From a virus, in IMG/VR virus record IMGVR_UViG_3300010883_025067, positions 1 through 64,000 of that record: 64,000 bases of DNA. One strand, given 5' to 3'. Of the stretch, positions 34,586-43,171 are shown piece after piece. Position 1 is the stretch's first letter; the number at the start of each line of letters is the position of its first letter. The translations under genes and the position numbers were made by a program. Below the pieces are notes generated by a model. The model did no database searches, was not told where the DNA came from, and was given only the letters and a program-made list of their open reading frames with translations.

Positions 34586-36196
34586 ATGATGCAAAATAGC
34601 TTTAAGATTGTTAGGTTTGATATTGATGCCAGAGAGGATCTGCTACGAGGAGTTAATATTTTAGCAGATGCTGTAAGAATAACAATGGGACCTCGTGGTC
34701 GAAATGTTGTGATTGAGCAGCCGGGACAACATCCAATTCTAACCAAGGATGGTGTTACAGTTGCAAGGGCAGTTAATCTTAGAGATTCTTTTTCAAATCT
34801 AGGCGTTCAAATGATTAAGGAGGCTGCATCACGTACTGCTGATGTTGCCGGAGATGGCACAACAACAGCAACTGTGCTATCACAGGCAATTTATGCTGAA
34901 GGTTTAAAGATGCTTGCCGCTGGCTACTCTGCATCAATTATAAAAAAAGGAATAGACTTTGCAGTTCACCAGGTCATTGAAAACTTAAAGAATATCTCTA
35001 TTCCCGCTGCGGGTGATAATGAGATCAGGCAGATTGCAACAATTTCTGCAAACGGAGAAAAAGAGATAGGTGATCTAATATGCAAGGCAATTGAGTCAGT
35101 TGGAAAAGATGGTGTTGTGACAGTTGAGGAGGCCAAGGGATTCAATAGTAGCCTAACAATCGTTGAGGGAATGCAAGTTGAAAGAGGATACCTTTCTCCT
35201 TATTTTGTAACCAACCAGGACAAGATGACAGTAGAGCTTAACGATCCGTATATTCTTCTTTGCAACAAAAAGATAGACAGCATGAAGGAGATAACATTGT
35301 TACTAGAAAAGGTTCTGAATGAACAGCGTAGCTTACTTATTGTTGCAGATGACGTCGATGGAGATGCACTTCAAGGTCTTGTAGTTAATAAAATGAAAGG
35401 GTCACTTAGGATTTGTGCTATCCGTGCTCCAGGGTTTGGTGAATCTCGCGTAAGCATGTTGCAGGACTTAGCTGTAACATTGAATGGAAGGGTATTTACT
35501 GCAGTGTCTGGAGAATCGCTAGAAGGAGTAGAGCTTAAAGATCTTGGTGCATGTAAGAAGGTGATAATAGGAAGAGGTACTTCCGTTTTCATAGGTGGGT
35601 TAGGATCACAAGAAGCAATCAGCGCAAGAGTTCTTGAATTGCAAAGTCAGATGGAGTCTGACAATGCTGATGATGCTGAGGTTGATGCATTGCGACTTAG
35701 AATCTCAAAGCTAAGTGGTGGTGTTGCAATTTTACGCGTGGGCGGTGCAACAGAGTCTGAGTTGCGAGAAAGAAAGGATAGAGTGGATGATGCTCTTAGT
35801 GCAACTCGAGCAGCGATGCAGGAAGGAATTGTACCTGGAGGCGGCGTTGCCCTAGTCAGAGCGTCTGAATTCAAGCTAGACAGATCAGAGAAGCTTGATT
35901 ATGAGGTTGGAACTAATGTGGTTAAAAATGCGTGTCAAGCACCGTTACGACAGATAGTGGAAAATTCAGGTGGCACACCTGATCTCGTGCTGGCAAAGAT
36001 CAAAAGAATGAAGACAAATCACGGATATAACGCACTGACTGATGAATACGGTGATATGCTTGTCATGGGAATCATCGATCCTCTTAAGGTTGTTAGAGCA
36101 GCACTTGAAAATGCAGCATCTGCTGCAGGCATGATGCTAACTGTTGGATGTGCAATGATTGATGACATAAGTGAAGAACAGGGTAACGATTTCTAG
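34586..36196 (+). CDS. groEL: Chaperonin GroEL (Hsp60)
   Basis: A 536-residue group I chaperonin subunit. Equatorial and ATP-site motifs are present: [25 protein letters not shown], a catalytic Asp in [14 protein letters not shown], and [12 protein letters not shown]. The Gly-Gly-Met tail of bacterial GroEL is missing and the protein ends in EEQGNDF. No groES gene is in the window. It could fold capsid proteins with a host or phage co-chaperonin or alone, as the single-ring phage EL chaperonin does. Confidence 0.95.
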   Translation: MMQNSFKIVRFDIDAREDLLRGVNILADAVRITMGPRGRNVVIEQPGQHPILTKDGVTVARAVNLRDSFSNLGVQMIKEAASRTADVAGDGTTTATVLSQAIYAEGLKMLAAGYSASIIKKGIDFAVHQVIENLKNISIPAAGDNEIRQIATISANGEKEIGDLICKAIESVGKDGVVTVEEAKGFNSSLTIVEGMQVERGYLSPYFVTNQDKMTVELNDPYILLCNKKIDSMKEITLLLEKVLNEQRSLLIVADDVDGDALQGLVVNKMKGSLRICAIRAPGFGESRVSMLQDLAVTLNGRVFTAVSGESLEGVELKDLGACKKVIIGRGTSVFIGGLGSQEAISARVLELQSQMESDNADDAEVDALRLRISKLSGGVAILRVGGATESELRERKDRVDDALSATRAAMQEGIVPGGGVALVRASEFKLDRSEKLDYEVGTNVVKNACQAPLRQIVENSGGTPDLVLAKIKRMKTNHGYNALTDEYGDMLVMGIIDPLKVVRAALENAASAAGMMLTVGCAMIDDISEEQGNDF

Positions 36197-36239
36197 CCTT
36201 TCATCTTTCCCTTGATATTTATGACTGGGATAGCACATT

Positions 36240-36620
36240 ATGTCGAAAGAGTCAAAATTTAGAATGATTGTGAGTCACATTCTTGAAGAGCAGGAAGAAA
36301 TGCGGCTCAAAAGAGATCTTGTCAATGTCACATGCCTTTTGACGATGGTAACAGATGCTCATGTACCCGACACACTTACTCGTATTCGAGTGTTGCCGAC
36401 TGTTTCTGTTGTGGGTCAGAAGGAACCAGTACAAAGAACACCAAAGGGTAAGACCATGCTTGAAATTTACGTCAAGTATCTACCAAGATCTGGTAGTAAC
36501 TACAAAAATTTGCTATCTTTAAGCAAGCTCATCAGGAGATTACCTGGTGTGAAGATAGTTAGAATCTTGACATTGGATGGCAGGAAAGTAACATTCAAAG
36601 GAAACCCAATCGTGGTGTGA
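36240..36620 (+). CDS. Hypothetical ferredoxin-like-fold protein
   Basis: A 126-residue protein. It has a tag-like N-terminus (SKFRMIVSHILEEQEE), then alternating strands and helices (TLTRIRVLPTVSVV, MLEIYVKYLP, LIRRLPGVKIVRIL). I recall similar sequences in marine myoviruses. Function unknown. Confidence 0.6.
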   Translation: MSKESKFRMIVSHILEEQEEMRLKRDLVNVTCLLTMVTDAHVPDTLTRIRVLPTVSVVGQKEPVQRTPKGKTMLEIYVKYLPRSGSNYKNLLSLSKLIRRLPGVKIVRILTLDGRKVTFKGNPIVV

Positions 36621-36853
36621 TGAAAAAGCCTAACGCCAGGACAGCAACGATAGTTGCAGCTTATCTGACTGACTTACAATTGGGATTAAGATGGGCAAAG
36701 GCAAATAAAGTAATAAAGTCTGTAGGGATGATCAGAGAGATCGGTTTCAAGTCTGGAAAGCGTTATGCAGTTAAGGTTCGTGTAAGGACTAGCAAGAAAG
36801 ACCTTCGAAATCTTATCAAGGATAAATTTGGAAGCTTCATAAGAGTTGTCTAA
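36620..36853 (+). CDS. Hypothetical basic protein
   Basis: A 77-residue basic protein starting at the last base of the upstream stop (ATG 36620). KKDLRNLIKDKFGSFIRVV at the end. Nucleic-acid binding is possible from charge only. Confidence 0.55.
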   Translation: MKKPNARTATIVAAYLTDLQLGLRWAKANKVIKSVGMIREIGFKSGKRYAVKVRVRTSKKDLRNLIKDKFGSFIRVV

Positions 36854-36874
36854 TACGTGTAAACTTTGCTAATG

Positions 36875-36885
36875 TGTAGTAATAT
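36875..36885 (+). promoter_or_regulatory. Putative phage promoter (TGTAGTAATAT)
   Basis: Member of the TGTRGTAnnAT set, 27 bases before the next ATG. Confidence 0.35.
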
Positions 36886-36912
36886 TAAACTGTATCTAGC
36901 AAGGAGCAATAA

Positions 36913-37137
36913 ATGAGAATGTATAGCTTTAATGAGCTTAGTAAGATGGATGAAAGTGATCTGTCTAGGGTTTATGCAAATTTTACACATAGACTTCGTA
37001 ATAGTCGGCAGGGAGACTCTCGTAGTGAAATCGAGACAGAGCTTTGCTATGTTTATAGAGAGCTTGAATTAAGAAGTTCTCGCAAGATTGCACACATAAA
37101 TTATTTAGCTGCAAAGAATAATAGACAGTCTGCATAG
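36913..37137 (+). CDS. Hypothetical small protein
   Basis: A 74-residue polar, Arg-rich helical protein with AAGGAG before the ATG (YSFNELSKMDESDLSRVY, ELELRSSRKIAHI). No recognised family. A 120-base gap with an AT-rich promoter-like stretch separates it from the sigma gene. Confidence 0.6.
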   Translation: MRMYSFNELSKMDESDLSRVYANFTHRLRNSRQGDSRSEIETELCYVYRELELRSSRKIAHINYLAAKNNRQSA

Positions 37138-37258
37138 TTTTTAGCCTATGGGCCTTTTCACATGTCTGTGTGTGTCTATATTACCATAGTCAAATGACGT
37201 GCAAATAAAAAATAAATAGCGTAAAATAAGATTATCCAACCAAAGAACAGGAACCATA

Positions 37259-38116
37259 ATGTCACAATCACTTGATTCATATTTTAAAGATGTTTCTACA
37301 ACAAATCTTCTTACACGTGAGCAGGAGGTAACTCTCTCACAAAGAATTGAAAAGGGAGATCAGGAAGCAAGAAGAATCATGATCGAGTCCAATTTACGGC
37401 TTGCCATCAGTATTGCTAAAAAATATTACAGAAGCGGATGCAGCATTGAGGATCTGATTCAAGAGTCAAATATCGGACTGATGAAGGCAGTGGAAAAGTT
37501 TGACTGGCGCAGGGGATTTAAGTTCAGTACATACGCTAGCTGGTGGATTAAACAATCTGTTTGTCGTCACATTGGAACAAGTAGAAATACTGTCAAAGTT
37601 CCTGCGCATACAGCATCACTAGCCTGGAAGATTCAAACTGTCTCGAAGGAATATGAGAAAGATCTAGACCAAAAACCGAGCATCACTGAGTTGTCTGATA
37701 TCTTAGGTGTATCTGAGAATATGATCAATGCCAGTCTTGCATCAATCAAGTTTCAGAATATGATTTCTATTGACGGAACAATTGGAAATAAGGATGGTAA
37801 TCGCTCTATTTCTGAAGTTGTCGCTGATTTTAACCAAGTTGATGTTGATGGTGAAATTGACAAAGAAAAGATGCTGCTTGTCGTACGTGACTGCTTACAA
37901 AAGCTCAGTTTGCGTGAGGAGCAAATTCTTCGCTTACGTTTTGGAATTTCAGAGAACTTTAGTGACACAAGTGATTTTGATCTGACAAAATCTGAAGTTA
38001 GAGAAATTTCAAAAAAAGCTAGAGCAATTTCAAAAGAAGCTAGAGCAATTTCAAAAGAAGCTAGAGCAATTTCAAAAAAAGGAGAGAAAGTAAATGTCGA
38101 TGCCAAAGGGATTTAA
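37259..38116 (+). CDS. Sigma-70 family factor with abnormal, repeat-bearing region 4
   Basis: A 285-residue sigma factor. Region 1.2 is LTREQEVTLSQRIEKGDQEA. Region 2 is intact (NLRLAISIAKKYY, IEDLIQESNIGLMKAVEKFD, FSTYASWWIKQSV), which binds core RNA polymerase and the -10 element. Region 3 and 4.1 follow (KLSLREEQILRLRFGIS). Region 4.2 is not normal: its first HTH helix is about five residues short, a recognition-helix remnant (LTKSEVREISKKAR) remains, and then four 7-residue repeats (RAISKEA) replace the rest. -35 recognition is therefore doubtful. A separate HTH gene overlaps its end. Confidence 0.9.
   Translation: MSQSLDSYFKDVSTTNLLTREQEVTLSQRIEKGDQEARRIMIESNLRLAISIAKKYYRSGCSIEDLIQESNIGLMKAVEKFDWRRGFKFSTYASWWIKQSVCRHIGTSRNTVKVPAHTASLAWKIQTVSKEYEKDLDQKPSITELSDILGVSENMINASLASIKFQNMISIDGTIGNKDGNRSISEVVADFNQVDVDGEIDKEKMLLVVRDCLQKLSLREEQILRLRFGISENFSDTSDFDLTKSEVREISKKARAISKEARAISKEARAISKKGEKVNVDAKGI
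38000..38083 (+). repeat. Four 21-bp tandem repeats inside the sigma gene
   Basis: Units AGAGCAATTTCAAAAGAAGCT and near-copies at 38000, 38021, 38042 and 38063; two are identical. They encode heptads of the RAISKEA type. Confidence 0.9.
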
Positions 38117-38378
38117 GACAACACATGGATATGCAACAGTCAGGGCCAATGAAAGCGGCTTGGGTTATCGTGAGATAGCAGAGCACATGACAGAGAAAGG
38201 TGATAAGATGAATCACTCTACAGCTAGAAATATTTTTCTTTCAGCAATGTCTAAATTTGTATCAAACACCTGCTCGCTGTATGATGTTCAACCAACCAGA
38301 GAGGATATCACCCGTATTTCTGCAGACCCAAGATTCCAGTCAGCAATCCTAGATATGATCAAGGACATGGATGCTTGA
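38094..38378 (+). CDS. Small helix-turn-helix protein, sigma region 4.2-like
   Basis: A 94-residue protein with GGAGAG 7 bases before the ATG, overlapping the sigma stop by 23 bases in another frame. Residues 20-55 (GLGYREIAEHMTEKGDKMNH, STARNIFLSAMSKF) form a HTH like that of sigma region 4.2, with a longer turn. A C-terminal helical part (ISADPRFQSAILDMI) follows. It could supply the DNA contact missing from the sigma factor. HTH call by pattern. Confidence 0.65.
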   Translation: MSMPKGFKTTHGYATVRANESGLGYREIAEHMTEKGDKMNHSTARNIFLSAMSKFVSNTCSLYDVQPTREDITRISADPRFQSAILDMIKDMDA

Positions 38379-38441
38379 ATATCTTAGTTATGATTGCCCA
38401 CAATTACATAATTATTTCTGATGTGATATAAGGAGTTCGTC

Positions 38442-38831
38442 ATGGGAATGAGTTGGGATTTTTTTACTAAGAGAAGGCGGGTTGATCCTGGGACATTTAT
38501 TAAGAAGCATAAGATCAGAACACATGATGATTTTGTGAGTGCTCTTGCTAGAAGGGGTATCTCACCTCCCGCGGAGGAGGTGATTTCTGCTTTGCTTTCA
38601 GAGCACGCTCTTGGAGAAACTGATCTTTGGGATGCTTTTCGTCCTGATGTGCCTAAAGTCTGGGATGATTTTCGACCTGTAGTTCAAGAAGAACCTAAGA
38701 AAAAGTTAGAGTCATCAGATCCCATGAAGAAGGTGACGAAAACAGTGGAAAAGAAGGCAAAGACTAAAACAGCAAAACAGTCGGAAAAGAGACTGAGAAC
38801 ATCCAGAAAAAAGACATCCACAGAAAGCTAA
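38442..38831 (+). CDS. Hypothetical protein with Lys-rich tail
   Basis: A 129-residue protein with AGGAG before the ATG. Residues 15-60 form a helical domain (TFIKKHKIRTHDDFVSALAR). The last 45 residues are Lys/Thr/Ser-rich and unstructured, suggesting nucleic-acid binding. It precedes a methyltransferase. Confidence 0.6.
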   Translation: MGMSWDFFTKRRRVDPGTFIKKHKIRTHDDFVSALARRGISPPAEEVISALLSEHALGETDLWDAFRPDVPKVWDDFRPVVQEEPKKKLESSDPMKKVTKTVEKKAKTKTAKQSEKRLRTSRKKTSTES

Positions 38832-38848
38832 CAGAGCTATGGGACGGG

Positions 38849-39517
38849 GTGTCACCTGGTTGGCGACATATTAAGCTTGCCGGTGACGCAGTTCGAAAGA
38901 AGAAGTACTACACACAAATGGCATTCCAGAAATGCTTAGACGTGTGTGATTTATCACGAGTGCATTCTGTTCTTGACTGGGGACCAGGATCAGGGTGGAC
39001 GTCAGAAATGTTCTCTCCTGACACATCTATTCACTTTGTTGACGTGTCTAAGGAGGTGCTTGATGTTGCTACAAGATCAATTCCGCGTGCACAGACAGAC
39101 CTTATCTCTGATAAGCCATCATTCAATAGTGTTATTAGAAGCTTGATTCAAAAACGCTTTGATATGATTATCTCATTCTCTGTAATCTATCACTTTCCAT
39201 CATTTGAATATTTTGAAGCGATCGCAACATGCTGGAGAATGATATCACCAGAGTACATCGTCATCAAAACTATGATGTCAGACGTGAACACGTGGCAACG
39301 TTCGTGTTATAAAGAATATGTAGATTCAGAGAATTTTCTCAGAGGGTTGATCTTGTCAGAGTCAGATCTTACTGATCAATTTCCAGAGCACAAAGTAATA
39401 TTTTGTGCTCGTGATATCGACGTAGTGCCTGGGATACTAGGTAGAAAGTCTAAGAAGATAACAGCACAAGGTATGCCTGAATACACATCTGTGCTTTATG
39501 TTTTTCGCAAGGTTTAA
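38849..39517 (+). CDS. Class I SAM-dependent methyltransferase
   Basis: A 222-residue protein from GTG. It has the SAM motif I (VLDWGPGSGWTSEMF), the acidic loop (IHFVDVSKEVLDVA) and RFDMIISFSVIYHFPSF after it. The form is that of type-11/small-molecule or glycan methyltransferases; no DNA-methylase DPPY-type motif is visible. Substrate unknown. Confidence 0.75.
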   Translation: MSPGWRHIKLAGDAVRKKKYYTQMAFQKCLDVCDLSRVHSVLDWGPGSGWTSEMFSPDTSIHFVDVSKEVLDVATRSIPRAQTDLISDKPSFNSVIRSLIQKRFDMIISFSVIYHFPSFEYFEAIATCWRMISPEYIVIKTMMSDVNTWQRSCYKEYVDSENFLRGLILSESDLTDQFPEHKVIFCARDIDVVPGILGRKSKKITAQGMPEYTSVLYVFRKV

Positions 39518-39522
39518 TAAGA

Positions 39523-39750
39523 ATGAGATTGGGTCAAGAACACTATAGTTATTTACCGGGAACACTCGTTAAAAACGAGAGAGATGATGAATTAGGAGTA
39601 ATCATTTGTCAAGATGAGCCTCATAAACTTTACTGGCGAGTTCTAACAACAGACGGGATGAAGACATGGTCGCAGCACAATTTGCAGAGAGTCGAGAATG
39701 AAAGAGCCCAAGTTGTTAACAGAAAATGCGTGGCTAGAAGAGACGACTGA
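39523..39750 (+). CDS. Hypothetical SH3-like small protein
   Basis: A 75-residue protein; LPGTLVKNERDDELGVIICQ and YWRVLTTDGMKTWSQHNLQR look like a small barrel that recurs in several genes here (39523, 41682, 50186, 55472, 60784, 62159). Confidence 0.6.
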   Translation: MRLGQEHYSYLPGTLVKNERDDELGVIICQDEPHKLYWRVLTTDGMKTWSQHNLQRVENERAQVVNRKCVARRDD

Positions 39751-39949
39751 TTCAGTTGTCATAATGATAGATAGAATATCTGTCGCATTTTTAATTGAGG
39801 AATTCATCGACTTCTGCAACGAGATGGATGAGATTCGATCGAAGTTAATGTCAGATCCTAGATTCATGGTAGCACATGCCACATCCGGTAACAAAAGCGT
39901 CGAGTATCTGACGAGAAATAATTCTACTGATGATGAGGATTACAACTAG
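39698..39949 (+). CDS. Hypothetical acidic protein
   Basis: An 83-residue helical acidic protein overlapping the previous gene by 53 bases. VAFLIEEFIDFCNEMDEIRS suggests one amphipathic helix. Unrecognised. Confidence 0.5.
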   Translation: MKEPKLLTENAWLEETTDSVVIMIDRISVAFLIEEFIDFCNEMDEIRSKLMSDPRFMVAHATSGNKSVEYLTRNNSTDDEDYN

Positions 39950-40012
39950 TCTTCATAGTGAAAATACACAGGCTAGAGAATATTTAATAATGTTTTGCAG
40001 GGGCACACCACA

Positions 40013-40477
40013 ATGAAAATCAGTAAAGGTCAACTACGAAGAATTATCAGAGAGGAGCTAGAGCGGCACCTTCTATCAGAACAATCGGTGATGTCCGCTG
40101 AGGAAATCAAAAAGAAGTATCCCCCAGGTGGACCAGACCATAAGGCAGCACAGATGGTTCGCTTGGCAGCGAAGTTTCCTGCTGGGGCGGATTCTCAATA
40201 TGTAGCATCAGTAGATTCCGGTTCCGAGGCATACAATCCGAAACACGTGCTCGATGCAGCTAAGAAGAAAGGTGTAACACCTGATTCAGCATTTGAAAGT
40301 CATCTCGACACTCTCGGAAAAAGCCTCTCAGCTGCTGTCAGAGGGATGTTTACAGGTCACCGCGACACAGGAACCATGTCCAAAGCATCTCTTATTAACT
40401 ATGTTCTCAAAAATCATGGAAAATTTTCCAACGATGAAGTTAAGAAAGTAACGATGGCCTGGGCAAAATCTAACTAG
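40013..40477 (+). CDS. Tagged virion-type protein
   Basis: ATG at 40013; 154 residues. The N-terminus (KISKGQLRRIIREELERHLL) is the clearest copy of the shared tag. The rest is small and polar (PPGGPDHKAAQMVRLAAKF, SKASLINYVLKNHG), without an enzyme motif. The longer TTG start at 39995 is rejected because the tag normally starts the protein. Confidence 0.65.
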   Translation: MKISKGQLRRIIREELERHLLSEQSVMSAEEIKKKYPPGGPDHKAAQMVRLAAKFPAGADSQYVASVDSGSEAYNPKHVLDAAKKKGVTPDSAFESHLDTLGKSLSAAVRGMFTGHRDTGTMSKASLINYVLKNHGKFSNDEVKKVTMAWAKSN

Positions 40478-40527
40478 CATTACCACAGCACTCTGTGATG
40501 TCTTAGTTTCGTGCAACATACCAGGGC

Positions 40528-40539
40528 TTGTGGTATTAT
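40528..40539 (+). promoter_or_regulatory. Putative phage promoter (TTGTGGTATTAT)
   Basis: One base different from the element at 25663; 19 bases before the next GTG start. Confidence 0.5.
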
Positions 40540-40558
40540 CTTATAGGAGGTAATACCA

Positions 40559-41131
40559 GTGATTTTTAGGCTTTCCCTTATTTCTCTTCTTCTTGCATGC
40601 GCAGAACCGAGTCATGTGTCTCTTGTTTCGCAATCACGAACTAATGCAGGTCCGTATGTGGGATCTAGTCAGATTTTTACATCACCTGTTACGGGTGAGA
40701 CAATCGTATATTCTGATGCAACCACACAGGATGATTTTAAAAGGCTTAATGATCTAACAAGAAAGGCTGTGCCATTTATATCTAAGAGGGTATCTAGCCT
40801 TCAAGCCATTCCGTGCACAGATGGTCTGATTAATATTCACATCATTCCTGATAAAAAACTAAATGATAGAAGCATTATGACGTTTACAAAGGATGAACCT
40901 GCTGGAAAAGAATTTTACGGAATAACGACGTACGTTTTTCCTAATATTGCGTGGTCATTCATTTGTTCTGATTGTGACAAGCCGTCAGATGACATTCTTA
41001 TTCATGAGCTTACTCACTTCTACATGGCACAGTGTGGAATAGCACCGGAAAATCAAGATGAAAGTGACTGTCATGATATTGTTGAGGAATATAGGAAGTC
41101 CAAGACAGACACAAGACTAATCATAGAATAA
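40559..41131 (+). CDS. Lipoprotein with HExxH zinc-protease motif
   Basis: A 190-residue protein from GTG with TAGGAGG before it. The signal peptide has a lipobox (SLLLAC, Cys14), so the mature protein would be lipid-anchored. DDILIHELTHFYMAQCG carries HELTH, the zinc-protease motif. Paired Cys (FICSDCDK, ESDCHD) suggest an oxidising compartment. First of a group of exported proteins in this phage. Confidence 0.72.
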   Translation: MIFRLSLISLLLACAEPSHVSLVSQSRTNAGPYVGSSQIFTSPVTGETIVYSDATTQDDFKRLNDLTRKAVPFISKRVSSLQAIPCTDGLINIHIIPDKKLNDRSIMTFTKDEPAGKEFYGITTYVFPNIAWSFICSDCDKPSDDILIHELTHFYMAQCGIAPENQDESDCHDIVEEYRKSKTDTRLIIE

Positions 41132-41192
41132 TGAAGTTCACAACTATGCTTCGAGAGCATATAATTAATATTGCATGTTTGAGGTGTTTTAA

Positions 41193-41642
41193 GTGTCTAT
41201 CAACAACAGAGTAAAACAGGGAGCAAACTTTGTTCCAGCCTATGAGGTCTCGGGTGTTCCGTATGTGACTAGCTCGGCTGCGAATGAGGTCGTAACCAAG
41301 GCCATTCGGGTCAAGTTTCCATATGTGACACGATTCTTCGTCGTTCAGAACACGTCTGATAACTGGATAAGAGTAGGATTTACAGAGAACGGTGTTACGG
41401 GAACTCTTGGGGCTCACGAAACAAATAATTATCTTCTCGTATCGGGCAATCAGACAACACCCAGGCTTGAGCTTAGATGCAAAGAGCTGTGGTTTGCTGC
41501 TGATTCAGGGCTAGCACCAGCAAGCTTTAGTCTAATTGCAGGACTGACAGGCATAGAGAAAACACAGTTCCCAGTGCTAACAGGTGCACTTACAGGTTCA
41601 GATAATAACGTGATACTTCCCAAGTTTGAGGGCGTGGGATAA
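41193..41642 (+). CDS. Virion structural protein
   Basis: A 149-residue beta-rich protein from GTG. YEVSGVPYVTSS, VKFPYVTRFFVVQN, LELRCKELWFAA and SLIAGLTGIEKTQFPVLTG recall small structural proteins of marine myoviruses. It has no enzyme motif. Confidence 0.6.
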   Translation: MSINNRVKQGANFVPAYEVSGVPYVTSSAANEVVTKAIRVKFPYVTRFFVVQNTSDNWIRVGFTENGVTGTLGAHETNNYLLVSGNQTTPRLELRCKELWFAADSGLAPASFSLIAGLTGIEKTQFPVLTGALTGSDNNVILPKFEGVG

Positions 41643-41659
41643 TCTTTGTAAAAATCTCA

Positions 41660-41674
41660 TTGTAGTTGTAATAT
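41660..41674 (+). promoter_or_regulatory. Putative phage promoter (TTGTAGTTGTAATAT)
   Basis: Related to the TTGTRGTATnAT set; 7 bases before the next ATG. Confidence 0.3.
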
Positions 41675-41681
41675 CACTTCA

Positions 41682-41903
41682 ATGCAACCAGGAAATCTTG
41701 TGAAGCTGAATGAAACAGCAATGCTGTCCATTGGTCTAGAGCCCAAAGAAAAATATGGGCTCATTGTTGATACTAACGAAAGAGTCTTTGCAGGCCATTA
41801 TAATTCGAAAGGAACAGATGACTTGGTTAAGCTGATGGTGGTAATGTCATCAGAATTTATTGGTGAGTTTTTTGAGGATGATCTTATTTTAGTAGGAGTG
41901 TGA
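41682..41903 (+). CDS. Hypothetical SH3-like small protein
   Basis: A 73-residue protein (GNLVKLNETAMLSIGLEPKE, GLIVDTNERVF). Small barrel-like, acidic end. Overlaps the next gene's leader. Confidence 0.6.
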   Translation: MQPGNLVKLNETAMLSIGLEPKEKYGLIVDTNERVFAGHYNSKGTDDLVKLMVVMSSEFIGEFFEDDLILVGV

Positions 41904-41905
41904 TC

Positions 41906-42373
41906 ATGAGTGAAAGAAAGAAAGTGGCTGTTAGCGGTGGATTTGATCCTATTCATGTCGGACATGTGAGAATGATCTTAGAAGCTGCAGAATATGGAGA
42001 TGTAATTATTATTTTGAATAGTGATGAATGGTTGACAAGAAAGAAAGACTATGCTTTTATGCCGTGGCAAGAGAGAGCGGAAATTCTGCACTCAATTCGT
42101 GGTGTCATTGAAGTTGTCAAGGCATTAGATTATGATAATACAGTTTGTAAATCACTCACTGATTTAAAGAATGTTGTTAATCTGGACTACTTTGCAAATG
42201 GAGGAGACAGAGTAGACAAGAATACACCTGAGATGGATGTCTGTGAGAAGCTTGGAATAGAGATGTTATTCGGAATCGGAGGCGGAAAAATTCAGAGTAG
42301 CAGTTGGCTTGTAAAGGGTGTTAAAGATAAGGAGGGTGAAGATGAGAAATCCAATCACACAGCAGGGGTATAA
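41906..42373 (+). CDS. Cytidylyltransferase-like protein (HxGH family)
   Basis: ATG 41906 with TAGGAG upstream; 155 residues. GGFDPIHVGHVRM is the nucleotide-binding signature; ILNSDEWLTRKK, MPWQERAEIL and the ANGGDR motif match RfaE/TagD-type cytidylyl- or adenylyltransferases. Likely substrates are sugar phosphates or glycerol-3-phosphate; it may work with the epimerase and cupin genes in making an activated sugar. Confidence 0.82.
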   Translation: MSERKKVAVSGGFDPIHVGHVRMILEAAEYGDVIIILNSDEWLTRKKDYAFMPWQERAEILHSIRGVIEVVKALDYDNTVCKSLTDLKNVVNLDYFANGGDRVDKNTPEMDVCEKLGIEMLFGIGGGKIQSSSWLVKGVKDKEGEDEKSNHTAGV

Positions 42374-42815
42374 TGACCTTTTAGCTGAACTCAATCATCG
42401 CACATCGAAAGGTCGTCTCGAAATAGCTGATGAGATCGAAACAGCAAGAGGTCATGGCGACATCATTGAAAATGAGGAGTTTGACTATGCCAAGGATCGT
42501 CAGCAATCTAACGAATCACGCATTTCTTATCTTAAAAACTTTCTTTCTAGCGCTGAAATTATGACAAATTATAATCTAGCAAGGGACGGTCGGGTTGTCT
42601 TTGGTGTACGTGCAAAACTGCTTAACTGTGATAAAGACACACAGCATACATACAGAGTGGTGGGTGAAACCGAATCAGACATTCCGAATGGAAAACTAAG
42701 CTATAAGTCCCCTCTTGCCAGAGCAATTCTTGGCACCAGTGCAGGTGAAACAGTTGAATTTGAGACACCGAAAGGTGTCAGCTACTACGAAGTTCTAGAC
42801 GTGCTGTACGATTAA
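42342..42815 (+). CDS. greA: Transcription elongation factor GreA
   Basis: ATG 42342 with GGAGGGTGA upstream; 157 residues, the usual GreA length. The coiled coil carries the active loop (GHGDIIENEEFDYAKDRQ) with the catalytic Asp and Glu in place, and the FKBP-like C-terminal domain follows (YKSPLARAILGTSAGE). It rescues backtracked RNA polymerase. With the sigma factor it shows that the phage acts on host-type RNA polymerase. Confidence 0.92.
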   Translation: MRNPITQQGYNDLLAELNHRTSKGRLEIADEIETARGHGDIIENEEFDYAKDRQQSNESRISYLKNFLSSAEIMTNYNLARDGRVVFGVRAKLLNCDKDTQHTYRVVGETESDIPNGKLSYKSPLARAILGTSAGETVEFETPKGVSYYEVLDVLYD

Positions 42816-42946
42816 TACAGCGCAGAGGCTCTCAGACAGCACCAGATATTACTAGACATCTTAGATGATATGATAATCAGGTATGTTTTTACTAGGCATC
42901 TCAAGCTGAGTATCAATTACGCATACATGACAAATAGGAAAGAGTT

Positions 42947-43132
42947 ATGCAACAGGAAGATCTACAGAAAGCACTCAGAATTAGAGAGTCTGTGATGCAA
43001 CAATATAAGTTACTTGATGGTGGTCAGTCTCCATCTACCGCTGTGCTAAGGCAGGAGGATATCGCAGCGTTTTGTGAGTCTCTTATGAGTCTCGTTGACG
43101 ATTTATTAGGGCCATACGTCAACTTTTCATAG
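42947..43132 (+). CDS. Hypothetical small helical protein
   Basis: A 61-residue protein with AAAGAG before the ATG; helical, amphipathic, unrecognised. The 131-base gap before it shows no clear feature. Confidence 0.5.
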   Translation: MQQEDLQKALRIRESVMQQYKLLDGGQSPSTAVLRQEDIAAFCESLMSLVDDLLGPYVNFS

Positions 43133-43171
43133 CATTCTCAGCTGTAATGTATTTGCCTCATATGTATTTAC

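Noticed and set aside
38074-38116. Frameshift fusion of the sigma factor with the HTH protein at the A7 run
   Set aside because: A -1 shift at 38074-38080 leads to a different frame, and the HTH frame has a TAA directly before its ATG (38091). Separate translation from GGAGAG is simpler.
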